Below, one piece after another: positions 22,974 through 32,519 of a stretch of 64,000 nucleotides of DNA. Within the stretch, counting starts at the first letter, position 1, and each line of letters begins with the position of its first letter. The notes beneath the pieces were generated by a model that had not been told where the DNA came from, did not search any database, and saw only the letters and a program-made list of their open reading frames with translations. The translations under genes were made by a program, and so were the position numbers. Source of the DNA: Sphingobium sp. 66-54 (GTDB taxonomy: Bacteria > Pseudomonadota > Alphaproteobacteria > Sphingomonadales > Sphingomonadaceae); the NCBI GenBank assembly GCA_001899715.1, contig MKWI01000015.1, forward strand, positions 1 to 64,000, given 5' to 3'.

Positions 22974-23720
22974 ATGGCAAACTGGCCGGATCCTCGGACG
23001 ACGTCGCCGGGTATGGGCGGCGTTTCCACTGGCGCTGGCGAGGTCGCATTCGACGCTGGCCTGCGTTCTTACATGCTGTCGATCTACAATTACATGGCAA
23101 GCGGCGTGTTGCTGACGGGCATCGTCGCGCTGCTGTTCGCGCCCTATGCAGGACAGGTGCTGATGAACGAGACCGGCACCGGGATGTCGGGCCTTGGCTG
23201 GATCATCACGCTGGCGCCGCTGGCATTCGTGATGGTGCTGAGTTTCGGCATCAACCGGTTGCAGACGAGCACTGCGCAGATTCTCTACTGGGCTTATGCG
23301 GTCGTGATGGGTCTCTCCATGGCGTCGATCTTCCTGGTCTATACTGGCGCGTCGATCGCCCAGACCTTCTTCGCCACGGCCGCCGCCTTCGCAGGGTTGA
23401 GCCTTTATGGCTACACGACCAAGCGCGATCTCTCGGGTTTCGGCACGTTCCTCATCATGGGCGTGGTCGGCATCCTGATCGCCTCGCTCATCAACATGTT
23501 CCTGCAATCGAGCGCGCTGGAACTGGCGGTGAGCATTCTGGGCGTGCTGATCTTCGCGGGCCTCACCGCCTATGACACGCAGAAGCTCAAGAGCATGTAT
23601 GCCTATGTCGCCGGCACCGAGATGATGGGCAAGGCGGTCATCATGGGCGCGCTGTCGCTCTACCTCGATTTCGTCAACATGTTCCTGTTCCTGCTGCGCT
23701 TCATGGGCAGCCGCGAATAA
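22974..23720 (+). CDS. Bax inhibitor-1/YccA family inner-membrane protein
   Basis: A 248-residue protein with seven hydrophobic segments, of the BI-1/TMBIM type. After a short soluble N-terminus (NWPDPRTTSPGMGG) come the conserved GEVAFDAGLRSYMLSIYNYMASG, helices ending with FAGLTAYDTQKLKSMY (about residues 190-205) and VIMGALSLYLDFVNMFLFLL near the end. Family members act as membrane quality-control or cation-leak proteins, and in E. coli YccA modulates FtsH. Three in-frame ATGs exist (22965, 22968, 22974); the third has the best spacing from AAGGAG and matches the usual MANW start. Confidence 0.93.
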   Translation: MANWPDPRTTSPGMGGVSTGAGEVAFDAGLRSYMLSIYNYMASGVLLTGIVALLFAPYAGQVLMNETGTGMSGLGWIITLAPLAFVMVLSFGINRLQTSTAQILYWAYAVVMGLSMASIFLVYTGASIAQTFFATAAAFAGLSLYGYTTKRDLSGFGTFLIMGVVGILIASLINMFLQSSALELAVSILGVLIFAGLTAYDTQKLKSMYAYVAGTEMMGKAVIMGALSLYLDFVNMFLFLLRFMGSRE

Positions 23721-24173
23721 TCGTCCCCATAGCGACGAAGATCGGCCCGGCAGATGCATATCCGCCGGGCCTTTTTCGTTTGATGCTTGTGGTCTTTTGC
23801 GAGCAGCGATGGACGACCGCTCCAGCCGCTGTCCGGCAGATGATCGGGCTTTGGCGAAATGTCTGGCGCGGCGGAGGTGCGGCTTTTCCGGCTCGGACGT
23901 CTGCAAGCTTCTTTGCGACCGTTTACCTCGGGGACGCGCACCTTTGGCACCGTTGCCGGTGCGCTTAGGACGACACATGTCAAGTTGAGCCCGATCGGCC
24001 TACAGCCTACTTTCCGTGCAGTGGCGATCGGCGCCTTGTCGGTTTCGGTGCGGCGGTCGGCGGGCGCTGCTGCCTTGGATCCGCTTTGCGATCTGCTTTG
24101 GACCGCCAATCTCACGCGCCGCATCCAGTGCGCGCGTGACGTGCTGCGCGTGTCGGCGGTGTCCGAGCGGAGG
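23721..24173. other. Non-coding gap between BI-1 gene and a convergent GST gene
   Basis: After the terminator at 23744-23776 I see no gene, repeat array or promoter of note in the remaining 400 bases. Short open frames on the plus strand have no ribosome binding sites or recognisable sequence. Confidence 0.5.
23744..23776 (+). terminator. Intrinsic terminator of the BI-1 family gene
   Basis: Arms GGCCCGGC (23744-23751) and GCCGGGCC (23764-23771) are perfect complements and are followed by five T residues. Confidence 0.92.
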
Positions 24174-24803
24174 TCAGCCAGCTCCCTGTGCGGCCGCGAT
24201 CAGTGTATTGTCGATCTCCTTGGCGCGCCGGTAGGCAGGGCGCTGTCGCAGGCGTTCGGCATAAGCGGCGAAGGCCGGCCGGTCAGGGATGGTCTTGAAT
24301 TGTAAACCCCAGTCGATCTGTGACCCGACGTAAACGTCGGCCGCCGTGAAGCGGGCGCCGCAGATGAAATCGCGCCCGGTTACACCCGTTTCCAGTGCGG
24401 CCATGGCGGTCTCGTAATTGCCGTAGCCGACCATGCGCTCGCGCTCCGGCGCGACCGCGAAGCCCGCGGCGCGGTTGGTGACGGCCGCCTCGACGGGACC
24501 GGCGGCGAAGAACAGCCAGCGATAATAGTCCGCGCGCTCATCGTCGGTCGGTGCGAGGCCGGCAGCGGGGAAGACATCCGCGAGATAGGCGCAGATGGCC
24601 GCGCACTCGGTGACGGCCTTGCCGCGATGGACGATGGCGGGGACCTTGCCCATCGGGTTGATCGCCAGATAGGCGGGTGCTTTCATGGTCGTCTGATAAT
24701 CGAGGATATGCGCCTCATAGGGTGCGCCGGCCTCCTCCAGCATCCATCGGACGATCTGCCCGCGCGACATGGGGTTGGTGTAGAATTGGACTGTGTCGGT
24801 CAT
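24174..24803 (-). CDS. Glutathione S-transferase family protein
   Basis: A 209-residue GST. Thioredoxin-like domain about residues 1-80 (FYTNPMSRGQIVRWMLEEAG with a probable catalytic Ser/Asn near the start, NPMGKVPAIV with the cis-proline, AVTECAAICAYLAD binding the glutathione gamma-glutamyl group). The helical domain has ARFTAADVYVGSQIDWGL. The family detoxifies electrophiles or acts in aromatic degradation; the substrate is unknown. It is a single gene, with a diverged dispersed repeat just upstream and no operon partner evident. Confidence 0.92.
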   Translation of the reverse strand: MTDTVQFYTNPMSRGQIVRWMLEEAGAPYEAHILDYQTTMKAPAYLAINPMGKVPAIVHRGKAVTECAAICAYLADVFPAAGLAPTDDERADYYRWLFFAAGPVEAAVTNRAAGFAVAPERERMVGYGNYETAMAALETGVTGRDFICGARFTAADVYVGSQIDWGLQFKTIPDRPAFAAYAERLRQRPAYRRAKEIDNTLIAAAQGAG

Positions 24804-24840
24804 AGGTGCCTCCTGCGGCGCTTTAGGCCGGACCGCCGTT

Positions 24841-24970
24841 CAGGTCTCGCAGCCTGAAAATTGTGGTTTTCCGCGCTTGCCATGCTCACGGATTGGAAAC
24901 CCGCTGCGCTCCGGAGCGCGACAATCCACCATGTTCAACTTGCCATCTCCTGAATGTCGATCCGCCCCTG
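24841..24970. repeat. Second dispersed intergenic repeat, copy B
   Basis: Partner of the element at 22452-22590, with the same ordered blocks. It lies between a GST gene and an alpha/beta hydrolase gene, both on the minus strand. Confidence 0.5.
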
Positions 24971-25002
24971 GTTTGCGTGGTTTATACCCCTCGTCGTTCG
25001 CT

Positions 25003-25758
25003 TCAGGCGTCGTGAGCGAACCGCCCGTGCTCGATAAAATGCCCGATCTGGCGATGGGCAGCGCGATGATAAGGCAACATGCTGTGCGAGAGGGGAAGAA
25101 CGATGTGATCCGCCGCACCGTCAAGCCGGGTTGAGGCGACGCTCACCTTGCCGTCGCATGGCGTCGGCAGCAGCCGGGTCGCGGCGATCGGCATGAGCGG
25201 GCGGCTGCCGGCGATGATGCCGAGATCATAGTCGACCGGCCCGAACAGCGCCTCGATGGCGGCTGGGCGATGCGTCACCAGCGCCGGGGCGGCGCGGCCG
25301 AGAATGGGTTTCAGATAGGGCGAACGTTCGAGAAAATCGGCGATCTCGCTGCCGCCGTTGGGCGTACCGAGCATGACGACCTTACCGAGCCGCGCCGGAC
25401 GGCAGCGCCGGATCAGCGCGCGTGCCACAAGGCCGCCCATCGAGTGGGCGACGATGTGCAGACTCCCCGCCTCCGCGTGGTCGAGTTGGGCGAGGAGCGG
25501 CTCCAGCCGCTCACAGATCTGGTCGAGCGAGGCTCCCCAACTATCGTAGCCGATCTCGACCGGCCGGTAGCCGGCGTGGCGCAGGGCGTGGGCCAGCGGC
25601 CGGTTCATGATCGCCACGCCAGCGAAGCCGTGCAGCAGGAGCACGGTGGGGCCGGTGGCCTGGAGGGATGGCCCGGTTCTCCGGCGCCCCGTGCCGCGAG
25701 CGGCCTCCGTTTTTCGGCGGAGGCCGCTGCGTTGGTCAGGGAGCGGCGAGAGCCACAT
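25003..25758 (-). CDS. Alpha/beta-hydrolase (lipase/esterase-like)
   Basis: A 251-residue hydrolase of the PGAP1/lipase-2-like group. After a short unconserved arginine-rich start come VLLLHGFAGVAIMNRPLAHAL (oxyanion-hole HG motif, about residue 43), the nucleophile elbow HIVAHSMGGLVARALIRR (Ser about 106), LGTPNGGSEIADFL, and a final His in LPLSHSMLPYH. It should cleave an ester, perhaps of a lipid. The start is uncertain: the ATG at 25758 gives an N-terminus with little conservation. It lies 21 bases after the clpA stop and may be co-transcribed with it. Confidence 0.82.
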   Translation of the reverse strand: MWLSPLPDQRSGLRRKTEAARGTGRRRTGPSLQATGPTVLLLHGFAGVAIMNRPLAHALRHAGYRPVEIGYDSWGASLDQICERLEPLLAQLDHAEAGSLHIVAHSMGGLVARALIRRCRPARLGKVVMLGTPNGGSEIADFLERSPYLKPILGRAAPALVTHRPAAIEALFGPVDYDLGIIAGSRPLMPIAATRLLPTPCDGKVSVASTRLDGAADHIVLPLSHSMLPYHRAAHRQIGHFIEHGRFAHDA

Positions 25759-25779
25759 CGTTCGGCCGCACGATCCGGC

Positions 25780-28110
25780 TCAGCTTTTCGGCGCGGCTAC
25801 CTTCGGCTTCCGGCCCCCGGTCTTGCCGGATGCCCCGCCCTTGGCGCGCTTGGGCGGCGCGGGCGTGATCTCGAAGGCGAGCGCGTCGTCCTTGAGGCGG
25901 ACATGCACCTCGCCGCCATGAACCAGCTTGCCGAACAGCAGCTCCTCGGCGAGCGGCTGCTTGATCTTCTCCTGGATGAGCCGGCTCATCGGGCGGGCGC
26001 CATAGAGCTTGTCATAGCCGCGCGCGGTGAGCCATGCGCGAGCCTCGTCGTCCAGCGTGATGTGGACATCGCGGTCGGCCAGTTGCAGCTCAAGCTGGAT
26101 GACGAACTTGTCGACCACCCGCGCAACCACCTCGGTCGGCAGATAGCCGAACGGCACGATGGCATCGAGCCGGTTGCGGAACTCCGGCGTGAACGTGCGC
26201 TTCACCGCCTCGTCGCTCGCATCTTCCTTGCTGATGTCGCCGAAGCCGATGCCTTCCTTTGCCATGTCGGACGCGCCGGCATTGGTCGTCATGATGAGGA
26301 TGACGTTGCGGAAATCGACCGTCTTGCCATGATGATCGGTGAGACGGCCATGGTCCATCACCTGCAACAGGATGTTGAACAGGTCCGGGTGGGCCTTCTC
26401 GATCTCGTCGAGCAGCAGCACGCAATGCGGGTTCTGGTCGATCGCGTCGGTCAAGAGGCCGCCCTGATCGTAGCCGACATAGCCCGGAGGCGCGCCGATC
26501 AGCCGGCTGACCGAGTGGCGCTCCATATATTCCGACATGTCGAAGCGCTGGAGCGGGATGCCGAGCAGGCTGGCAAGCTGCCGCGCGACCTCGGTCTTGC
26601 CGACGCCGGTGGGGCCGCTGAACAGATAGTTGCCGATCGGCTTGTCCGGATCGCGCAGGCCGGCGCGACTGAGCTTGATCGCGGAGGAGAGCACCTCGAT
26701 CGCCTTGTCCTGCCCGAACACGACGCGCTTCAGATCGGTTTCCAGCGATTCGAGCACGGTCTTGTCGTCGGTCGACACGGTCTTGGGCGGGATGCGCGCC
26801 ATGGTGGCGATCACCGCCTCGATCTCCCTGGGGCTGATCATCTTCTTGCGGCGCGAGGGCGGCACCAGCATCTGCATGGCGCCGACCTCGTCGATCACGT
26901 CGATCGCCTTGTCCGGCAGCTTGCGGTCGTTGATGTAGCGCGCCGACAGGTCGACGGCGGCCTTGATCGCATCCGGCGTGTATTTGACCGAGTGATGCTC
27001 CTCGAACGCCGAGCGCAGACCCATGAGGATCTTGATCGTATCCTCGACGGTCGGCTCGTTGACGTCGATCTTCTGGAACCGGCGCAGCAGGGCGCGGTCC
27101 TTCTCGAAATGGTTGCGGAACTCCTTGTAGGTGGTCGATCCGATACAACGGATCGCGCCGCCCGAGAGCGCCGGCTTGAGCAGGTTGGAAGCGTCCATCG
27201 CCCCGCCGGAGGTGGCGCCGGCACCGATCACCGTGTGGATCTCGTCGATGAAGAGGATGGCTTCCGGCATCTTCTCCAGCTCGCTGACCACGGCCTTCAG
27301 TCGCTCCTCGAAATCGCCGCGATAGCGGGTGCCGGCGAGCAGCGCGCCCATGTCGAGCGAGTAGATCACCGCATCCTTGAGCACATCGGGCACCTCGCCC
27401 AGCACGATCTTGCGCGCCAGGCCTTCGGCAATGGCGGTCTTGCCGACGCCGGGATCGCCCACATAGAGCGGGTTGTTCTTCGAGCGGCGGCAGAGAATCT
27501 GGATCGTGCGGTCAACCTCGGCGTTGCGGCCGATCAGCGGATCGACCCGGCCCTCGCGCGCCTTGTCGTTCAGGTTGACGGTGAACTGGTCGAGCGCCCC
27601 GTCCTTCTTCTTGGTCTCGGCCTTCTTCTCCTCCTCGGGCTGGGCTGGCTTGGAGGGCTCCTGCGAGGACGCGCCCTTGCCGACGCCGTGGCTGAGATAA
27701 CTCACCGCGTCGAGCCGGCTCATATCCTGCTGCTGGAGGAAATAGACGGCGTAGCTCTCCCGCTCGGAGAACAGGGCGACCAGCACATTGGCGCCGGTCA
27801 CTTCCTCCTTGCCGGAGGACTGGACGTGCAGGATCGCGCGCTGGACGACGCGCTGGAAGCCGCTGGTCGGCGAGGGGTCGACATTGCCGGAGACCTTGAG
27901 GCTGTCCAGCTCGGTATCGAGATAATGGGTGACGGTGTCGCTCAGTTCGCCCAGATCCACGCCGCAAGCCTGCATGACCTTGGCGGCGTGCTCGTCGTCG
28001 ATCAGGGCGAGCAGCAGATGTTCGAGCGTGGCATATTCGTGGGTGCGCTCGGTCGCATGGGCCAGCGCGTTGTGCAGCGTGGTTTCGAGCGCGGAGGCAA
28101 AAGAGGGCAT
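25780..28110 (-). CDS. clpA: ATP-dependent Clp protease ATP-binding subunit ClpA
   Basis: Unfoldase that feeds proteins into ClpP. The 776-residue product has the N-domain (about 1-145, starting [20 protein letters not shown]), a Glu/Lys-rich linker, AAA module 1 with Walker [18 protein letters not shown] (about 215) and Walker B ILFIDEIH, and AAA module 2 with Walker [17 protein letters not shown] (about 495) and Walker [11 protein letters not shown]. The ClpP-docking loop is probably GIGFG (about 615). The C-terminus is Lys/Pro-rich. Length is normal. ClpA often has the adaptor gene clpS just upstream; here no clpS-like frame is present upstream. Confidence 0.97.
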   Translation of the reverse strand: MPSFASALETTLHNALAHATERTHEYATLEHLLLALIDDEHAAKVMQACGVDLGELSDTVTHYLDTELDSLKVSGNVDPSPTSGFQRVVQRAILHVQSSGKEEVTGANVLVALFSERESYAVYFLQQQDMSRLDAVSYLSHGVGKGASSQEPSKPAQPEEEKKAETKKKDGALDQFTVNLNDKAREGRVDPLIGRNAEVDRTIQILCRRSKNNPLYVGDPGVGKTAIAEGLARKIVLGEVPDVLKDAVIYSLDMGALLAGTRYRGDFEERLKAVVSELEKMPEAILFIDEIHTVIGAGATSGGAMDASNLLKPALSGGAIRCIGSTTYKEFRNHFEKDRALLRRFQKIDVNEPTVEDTIKILMGLRSAFEEHHSVKYTPDAIKAAVDLSARYINDRKLPDKAIDVIDEVGAMQMLVPPSRRKKMISPREIEAVIATMARIPPKTVSTDDKTVLESLETDLKRVVFGQDKAIEVLSSAIKLSRAGLRDPDKPIGNYLFSGPTGVGKTEVARQLASLLGIPLQRFDMSEYMERHSVSRLIGAPPGYVGYDQGGLLTDAIDQNPHCVLLLDEIEKAHPDLFNILLQVMDHGRLTDHHGKTVDFRNVILIMTTNAGASDMAKEGIGFGDISKEDASDEAVKRTFTPEFRNRLDAIVPFGYLPTEVVARVVDKFVIQLELQLADRDVHITLDDEARAWLTARGYDKLYGARPMSRLIQEKIKQPLAEELLFGKLVHGGEVHVRLKDDALAFEITPAPPKRAKGGASGKTGGRKPKVAAPKS

Positions 28111-28255
28111 GTCTAACTTTCTCCTGCGGCCGGAAGGGACGGCCGCGTCCTGACCAATGTCGGAACCTGTGCTGCCGCCTTCAAGTGCGGCCCGTCACAG
28201 GCCCAATGGCGCGGAGACCGATATCTGCCCGAAGACGATCCTGTCTCCCCTCTCC

Positions 28256-28456
28256 TCATTTCCTGAATAGCGCCTCGGCGCTTGCCTTGTGATGAACGGC
28301 GTATTCCCGCTTGGCACGCGTGCGTTCGATCTCTGCGGTGAGCAGGGCGATGCGCTCCTCCAGCTCGGAAACGGACAGCCGGTCCAGATCCTCCTTCGCG
28401 AGCTGAGCCGCGAGATCGCCGGGGCGCGCCGGGCGAGGGGCGTCGTCGAAATCCAT
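28256..28456 (-). CDS. DUF1192 family small protein
   Basis: A 66-residue protein: an acidic/proline start (MDFDDAPRPARPGDLAAQLA) followed by a coiled-coil-forming stretch, LDRLSVSELEERIALLTAEI, ERTRAKREYAVHHKASAEAL. This is the DUF1192 layout, found in Alphaproteobacteria and often beside a quinone oxidoreductase gene, as here. The ATG at 28456 is chosen because the conserved MDFDD start lies there. Function unknown. Confidence 0.85.
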   Translation of the reverse strand: MDFDDAPRPARPGDLAAQLAKEDLDRLSVSELEERIALLTAEIERTRAKREYAVHHKASAEALFRK

Positions 28457-28583
28457 TCCCGCTATCGTCGCCGCAACGGCCTGCGCTGTCAACGCTCTAC
28501 CGCGCGGATTAACGCTTGGCTGCCGCTGCCGGCAGCGGCTAGAGGGACGGCCTCGATGGGGTGGAGAGAGGAGCGGGGGAACC

Positions 28584-29582
28584 ATGGCTTTACCGGAGAC
28601 GATGCGGGCGATTGCGATCAGCGCGCCGGGCGGGCCGGAGGTGCTTGCCGAGCAGCGCGTGCCGGTGCCGGAACCGGCGGCGGACGACGTGCTGATCGAG
28701 GTGGCGGCGGCCGGGGTCAATCGCCCGGACGTGCTCCAGCGGCAGGGGCGCTATGCGCCGCCGCCGGGCGCATCGCCACTGCCGGGGCTGGAGGTCGCCG
28801 GGCGGATCGTCGCGGCGGGCAGCGCGGTCGATCCGGCGGTGATCGGGCAGCGCGTCTGCGTGCTGACGCCGGGCGGCGGCTACGCCGAATATGCGCTGGC
28901 GCCTTATGCCCAATGCCTGCGCCTGCCGCCCGATTTCCCCTTCGAGCAGGCGGCCGCCATGCCCGAGACGCTGATGACGGTGTGGCACAATCTGTTCGAG
29001 CGCGCTTATGTGGCGGAGGGCGACACGGTGCTGATCCACGGCGGCACCAGCGGCATCGGCACCATGGCCGTCTCGCTGTGCCGGCTGTTCGGCATCACCA
29101 CCATCGTCACCTGCGGCAGCGACGACAAATGCTGCGCGGCGCTCGATTGGGGCGCGAGCTTCGCGGTCAATTATCGCAGCGACGATTTCGTCGAGGCGGT
29201 CAGGCGTATCACTGACGGCGCCGGAGTGACGGCGGTGCTTGATATGGTGGGCGGCGATTATTTGCCGCGCAATCTCAACTGCCTGGCCGAAGATGGGCGG
29301 CATGTCTCCATCGCCGTGCTGGGCGGCGGCAAGGCGGAGGTGGCCATCGGCCAGATCATGGTTCGTCGGCTGACGCTGACTGGCTCCACGCTGCGGCCGC
29401 GCAGCCCGGCCTTCAAGGCGGCGCTGGTGGATGAGATCCGCCGTACCGTCTGGCCGAGCGTGGCGACGGGGGAACTGCGCCCGGCGATGGACCGCATGTT
29501 CCCGCTGGCCGAGGCGGCGGCAGCCCATGCGCGCATGGAAGCTGGCGACCATGTCGGCAAGATCGTGCTGGCTGTGCGCTGA
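28584..29582 (+). CDS. NAD(P)H-quinone oxidoreductase (zinc-independent MDR family, PIG3-like)
   Basis: A 332-residue medium-chain reductase that probably reduces quinones or enones with NADPH in the cytosol. GVNRPDVLQRQGRYAPPPGA marks the N-terminal catalytic domain (about residue 47) and is diagnostic of the PIG3/TP53I3 quinone-oxidoreductase subfamily. The nucleotide-binding Rossmann fold has VLIHGGTSGIGTMAVSLCRL (about 148) and ILDMVGGDY-like VLDMVGGDYLPRNL. There are no zinc-ligand cysteines in the expected loop. It is divergent from the DUF1192 gene. Confidence 0.93.
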   Translation: MALPETMRAIAISAPGGPEVLAEQRVPVPEPAADDVLIEVAAAGVNRPDVLQRQGRYAPPPGASPLPGLEVAGRIVAAGSAVDPAVIGQRVCVLTPGGGYAEYALAPYAQCLRLPPDFPFEQAAAMPETLMTVWHNLFERAYVAEGDTVLIHGGTSGIGTMAVSLCRLFGITTIVTCGSDDKCCAALDWGASFAVNYRSDDFVEAVRRITDGAGVTAVLDMVGGDYLPRNLNCLAEDGRHVSIAVLGGGKAEVAIGQIMVRRLTLTGSTLRPRSPAFKAALVDEIRRTVWPSVATGELRPAMDRMFPLAEAAAAHARMEAGDHVGKIVLAVR

Positions 29583-29672
29583 GCGGCGCGATCCTCCCAA
29601 GTAAAACTGTCACATATCTCGTCTAGGCCGCGGGCCGGGAGAAAGAAGCTCTCCCGTCAGGGGTTCGTTGCC

Positions 29673-30506
29673 ATGAACGCGCTTGGTTCGCTTGCGCCGC
29701 ACCGCTCTGCCCGCAACGGGCGGACGCGGCTCCATTTTCGCACCATCTGGATCAGCGACATCCATCTTGGCACCAAGGGATGCAATGCCGCGATGCTGGT
29801 CGATTTCCTCGACAGCGTCGATAGCGAGACACTCTATCTGGTCGGCGATATCGTCGACGGCTGGCAGCTCAAGAAGCGCTTCTTCTGGCCGACCGCGCAT
29901 AACGATGTGGTCTGGCGGATCATGAAGCGCGCGCGGCGCGGCACGCGGGTGATCTATATTCCCGGCAACCATGACGAGATTTTCCGCCAATTCACCGGCA
30001 TGAACTTCGGCGGGGTCGAGATCCGCCGCAAGATGATCCACACGACGGTGGACGGGCGTAAGCTGCTGGTGCTGCACGGCGACGAGTTCGACGCGGTGAT
30101 GCTCGCTCACCGCTGGCTCGCCGTGCTGGGCGATGCCGCCTACACCGCGCTGATGGGCGTGAACCGCCGCGTCAACCAGATGCGGCGCTGGCTTGGGCTG
30201 CCTTATTGGTCGCTCTCGCGGATCGCCAAGCACAAGGTCAAGAACGCCGTCGCATTCATCTCGCGCTTCGAGGAGATCGTGGCGCATGAGGCGGGGCGCA
30301 GGCGGGTGGACGGGGTGGTCTGCGGCCATATTCACACCGCTGAAATCCGCCAGTTCGGCGACGTCACTTATTATAATGACGGCGATTGGGTGGAAGGGTG
30401 CACCGCGCTGGTCGAACATCATGACGGCACGATGGAGGTGCTGCACTGGGCCGAGATCATGGCGGCGCGGGCGAGTGAAAGCGCAGCGATGGAGCTGGCG
30501 GCATGA
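29673..30506 (+). CDS. UDP-2,3-diacylglucosamine diphosphatase-like metallophosphoesterase
   Basis: A 277-residue calcineurin-like phosphoesterase. The metal-binding motifs are complete: ISDIHLG (about 26-32), GDIVDGW (about 57-63), GNHDE (about 99-103), LHGDEFD (about 131) and CGHIHTA (about 210). It resembles LpxH-like proteins that cleave UDP-diacylglucosamine. Sphingomonads, however, use glycosphingolipids in place of lipopolysaccharide, so the true substrate may be another lipid-linked or nucleotide-diphospho compound. The stop overlaps the next glycosyltransferase start (ATGA), implying a joint pathway. Confidence 0.9.
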   Translation: MNALGSLAPHRSARNGRTRLHFRTIWISDIHLGTKGCNAAMLVDFLDSVDSETLYLVGDIVDGWQLKKRFFWPTAHNDVVWRIMKRARRGTRVIYIPGNHDEIFRQFTGMNFGGVEIRRKMIHTTVDGRKLLVLHGDEFDAVMLAHRWLAVLGDAAYTALMGVNRRVNQMRRWLGLPYWSLSRIAKHKVKNAVAFISRFEEIVAHEAGRRRVDGVVCGHIHTAEIRQFGDVTYYNDGDWVEGCTALVEHHDGTMEVLHWAEIMAARASESAAMELAA

Positions 30507-31555
30507 ATCGCGCTCCCGTGCGTCCGCGCCAGATTCTCATCGTGACCGATGCCTGGGTGCCGCAGGTCAATGGTGTGGTGCGCACGCTCCAGGCGGTAAG
30601 CGTGGAGCTGCGCGCGATGGGGCATGCGGTCGAGGTGATCGGACCTGATCGGTTCGCGACGCTGCCGTGCCCGAGCTATCCCGAGATCCGGCTCGCCATG
30701 GTATCGCCCCGAGCGATCGGGCGGTTGATCGACGCGATCCGGCCGGATGCGATCCACCTTGCGACCGAAGGACCGCTGTGCCTTGCCGCGCGCCACTGGT
30801 GCCTGCGCCGGGACATCCCTTTCACCACGGCCTTCCACACCAATTTCCCAGACTATGTGCAGAGCCGCACGGGCCTCTCCGCCGACTGGTTCTGGCCCTA
30901 TTTCCGCTGGTTCCATGCTCCGGCGAGCGCGGTGCTCGTCTCGACGCCGAGCGTTGCGGCTGGGGTGCATAGCGCCGGAATTCGGCAAACTCATCTTTGG
31001 GGACGGGGCGTCGATCTGGCGCTGTTCCGGCCGGATGGACCGAACCACCCGGCATTTGACGGTTTGCCGCGCCCGATATTGCTCAATGTCGGGCGGGTTG
31101 CGGTGGAGAAGAATATCGAGGCTTTCCTCGCGCTCGACATGCCGGGCAGCAGGGTGGTGGTGGGCGAGGGGCCGGCACTACCGGCGCTGCGTGCGCATTA
31201 TCCCGACGCGCATTTTCTCGGCTTGCAGACCGGCGCCGCGCTGGCCGCCGCCTATCGCAGCGCGGACGTGCTGGTGTTCCCCAGCCGGACCGACACGTTC
31301 GGCCTCGTCATGATCGAGGCGCTGGCCTGCGGGACGCCGGTGGCCGCTTTCCCGGTCATGGGGCCGGTCGATGTGCTGACCGGCATGACCGGAGCGATGG
31401 ACCGGCGGCTCGATGTCGCGGTGCGGCAGGCGCTGGTGCTGGATCGGGCGGTGTGCGCTCGCGATGGCCGCGCGTTCAGTTGGCGCCGGAGCGCCGAGCA
31501 GTTTCTGGCGAGCCTACATTGGCTGGATGCCACCCCGGCCGCGCGCGCCGCCTGA
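30503..31555 (+). CDS. Family-4 glycosyltransferase (GT-B fold)
   Basis: A 350-residue glycosyltransferase of the group-1/GT4 type. The N-terminal half begins QILIVTDAWVPQVNGVVRTL and contains TAFHTNFPDYVQ; the C-terminal half has GRVAVEKNIEAFL and the donor-binding FPSRTDTFGLVMIEALACGTPVAAFPV (with the conserved EX7E region). It resembles the bacterial mannosyl/glycosyl-diacylglycerol transferase group. Coupling with the phosphoesterase gene by an ATGA overlap suggests a role in making an envelope glycolipid. Confidence 0.9.
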   Translation: MNRAPVRPRQILIVTDAWVPQVNGVVRTLQAVSVELRAMGHAVEVIGPDRFATLPCPSYPEIRLAMVSPRAIGRLIDAIRPDAIHLATEGPLCLAARHWCLRRDIPFTTAFHTNFPDYVQSRTGLSADWFWPYFRWFHAPASAVLVSTPSVAAGVHSAGIRQTHLWGRGVDLALFRPDGPNHPAFDGLPRPILLNVGRVAVEKNIEAFLALDMPGSRVVVGEGPALPALRAHYPDAHFLGLQTGAALAAAYRSADVLVFPSRTDTFGLVMIEALACGTPVAAFPVMGPVDVLTGMTGAMDRRLDVAVRQALVLDRAVCARDGRAFSWRRSAEQFLASLHWLDATPAARAA

Positions 31556-31699
31556 TCGCGTTTGCGTCCTATTTCCACGCCGGCACACCGAAACCGCGTC
31601 TCCGCGCTTGCCGAAAATCCTTCGATCGCTTATCTGTGGGCAGGATCAAGGCCATCCCGCAAGGGGTGGCCCTTATATTTTGGAAAGAAGGACTTTCTC

Positions 31700-32401
31700 G
31701 TGGCCCAGCCGCTCATGCCCCACGCCACCGCCAGTTGGCTGGTCGACAATACCGCGCTCAGCTTCGAGCAGATCGCGGAGTTTTGCGGCCTGCATATCCT
31801 TGAGGTCCAGGCGATCGCCGACGATACCGCCGGCACCAAATATACCGGCCGCGACCCGGTGCGCGCCCACGAGCTGACCAACGAGGAGATTCGCAAGGGC
31901 GAGGCCGATCCCGACTATCGCATGCAGATGCTCAAGGGGCCGGACCCGGTGCGCCGCACCAAGGGGCCGCGCTACACGCCGGTCTCCAAGCGGCAGGACA
32001 AGCCGGACGGCATCGCATGGATCCTGCGCAACCACCCGGAGATTTCGGACGGCGCGATCGGCAAGCTGATCGGCACCACCCGCACCACCATCGCCGCGAT
32101 CCGGGACCGCACGCACTGGAATATCTCCAATATCCAGCCCAAGGATCCGGTGACGCTCGGCCTGTGCTCGCAGCGCGAGCTGGACGCACTGGTGGCCAGG
32201 GCGGCGAAGAAGGCGGGTATCGAGGCGCCGGCCGACAACCGTCTGGCGGGCGACCGCGAGGCGCTGATCCAGGAGCTGCGGCAGGAACGCGAGGACGCGC
32301 AGCGCCGCGCCGAGGAGACGATGCGGGCCGAAGAAGCGCTCCAGGCCGAGGCGGATGCCTTCATCAGCCAGCAACAGCAACAGCAGCAGCAGGCGGACTG
32401 A
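31700..32401 (+). CDS. trcR: Cell-cycle transcriptional regulator TrcR (DUF1013)
   Basis: A 233-residue alphaproteobacterial DUF1013 protein. MAQPLMPHATASWLVDNTAL and FEQIAEFCGLHILEVQAIAD form a helix-turn-helix-like start, and KQDKPDGIAWILRNHPEISD with AIGKLIGTTRTTIAAIRDRT forms a second one near residue 115. The C-terminus is a charged coiled coil ending in a run of glutamines. TrcR is a cell-cycle-linked regulator known in other Alphaproteobacteria. The start is GTG 31700, preceded by GAAAGAAGGA; the ATG at 31715 would lose five conserved residues. Confidence 0.92.
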   Translation: MAQPLMPHATASWLVDNTALSFEQIAEFCGLHILEVQAIADDTAGTKYTGRDPVRAHELTNEEIRKGEADPDYRMQMLKGPDPVRRTKGPRYTPVSKRQDKPDGIAWILRNHPEISDGAIGKLIGTTRTTIAAIRDRTHWNISNIQPKDPVTLGLCSQRELDALVARAAKKAGIEAPADNRLAGDREALIQELRQEREDAQRRAEETMRAEEALQAEADAFISQQQQQQQQAD

Positions 32402-32519
32402 TCGGGCGAGCGTCGCGCTGCGAGGCGGCCTAGGGTGGCCAGTGGGCCTCCTATGCCGCGGCCGTAACGTTCCGCCCGTCCGAATTGCATTGCCGTGCGC
32501 CTTGGCCTAGCGTTCGGTC

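Noticed and set aside
25270..28116. 948-codon open frame antisense to clpA
   Set aside because: It is a shadow of high GC content; clpA on the other strand has all family motifs, and the antisense product is a low-complexity His/Arg/Val-rich sequence without recognisable domains.
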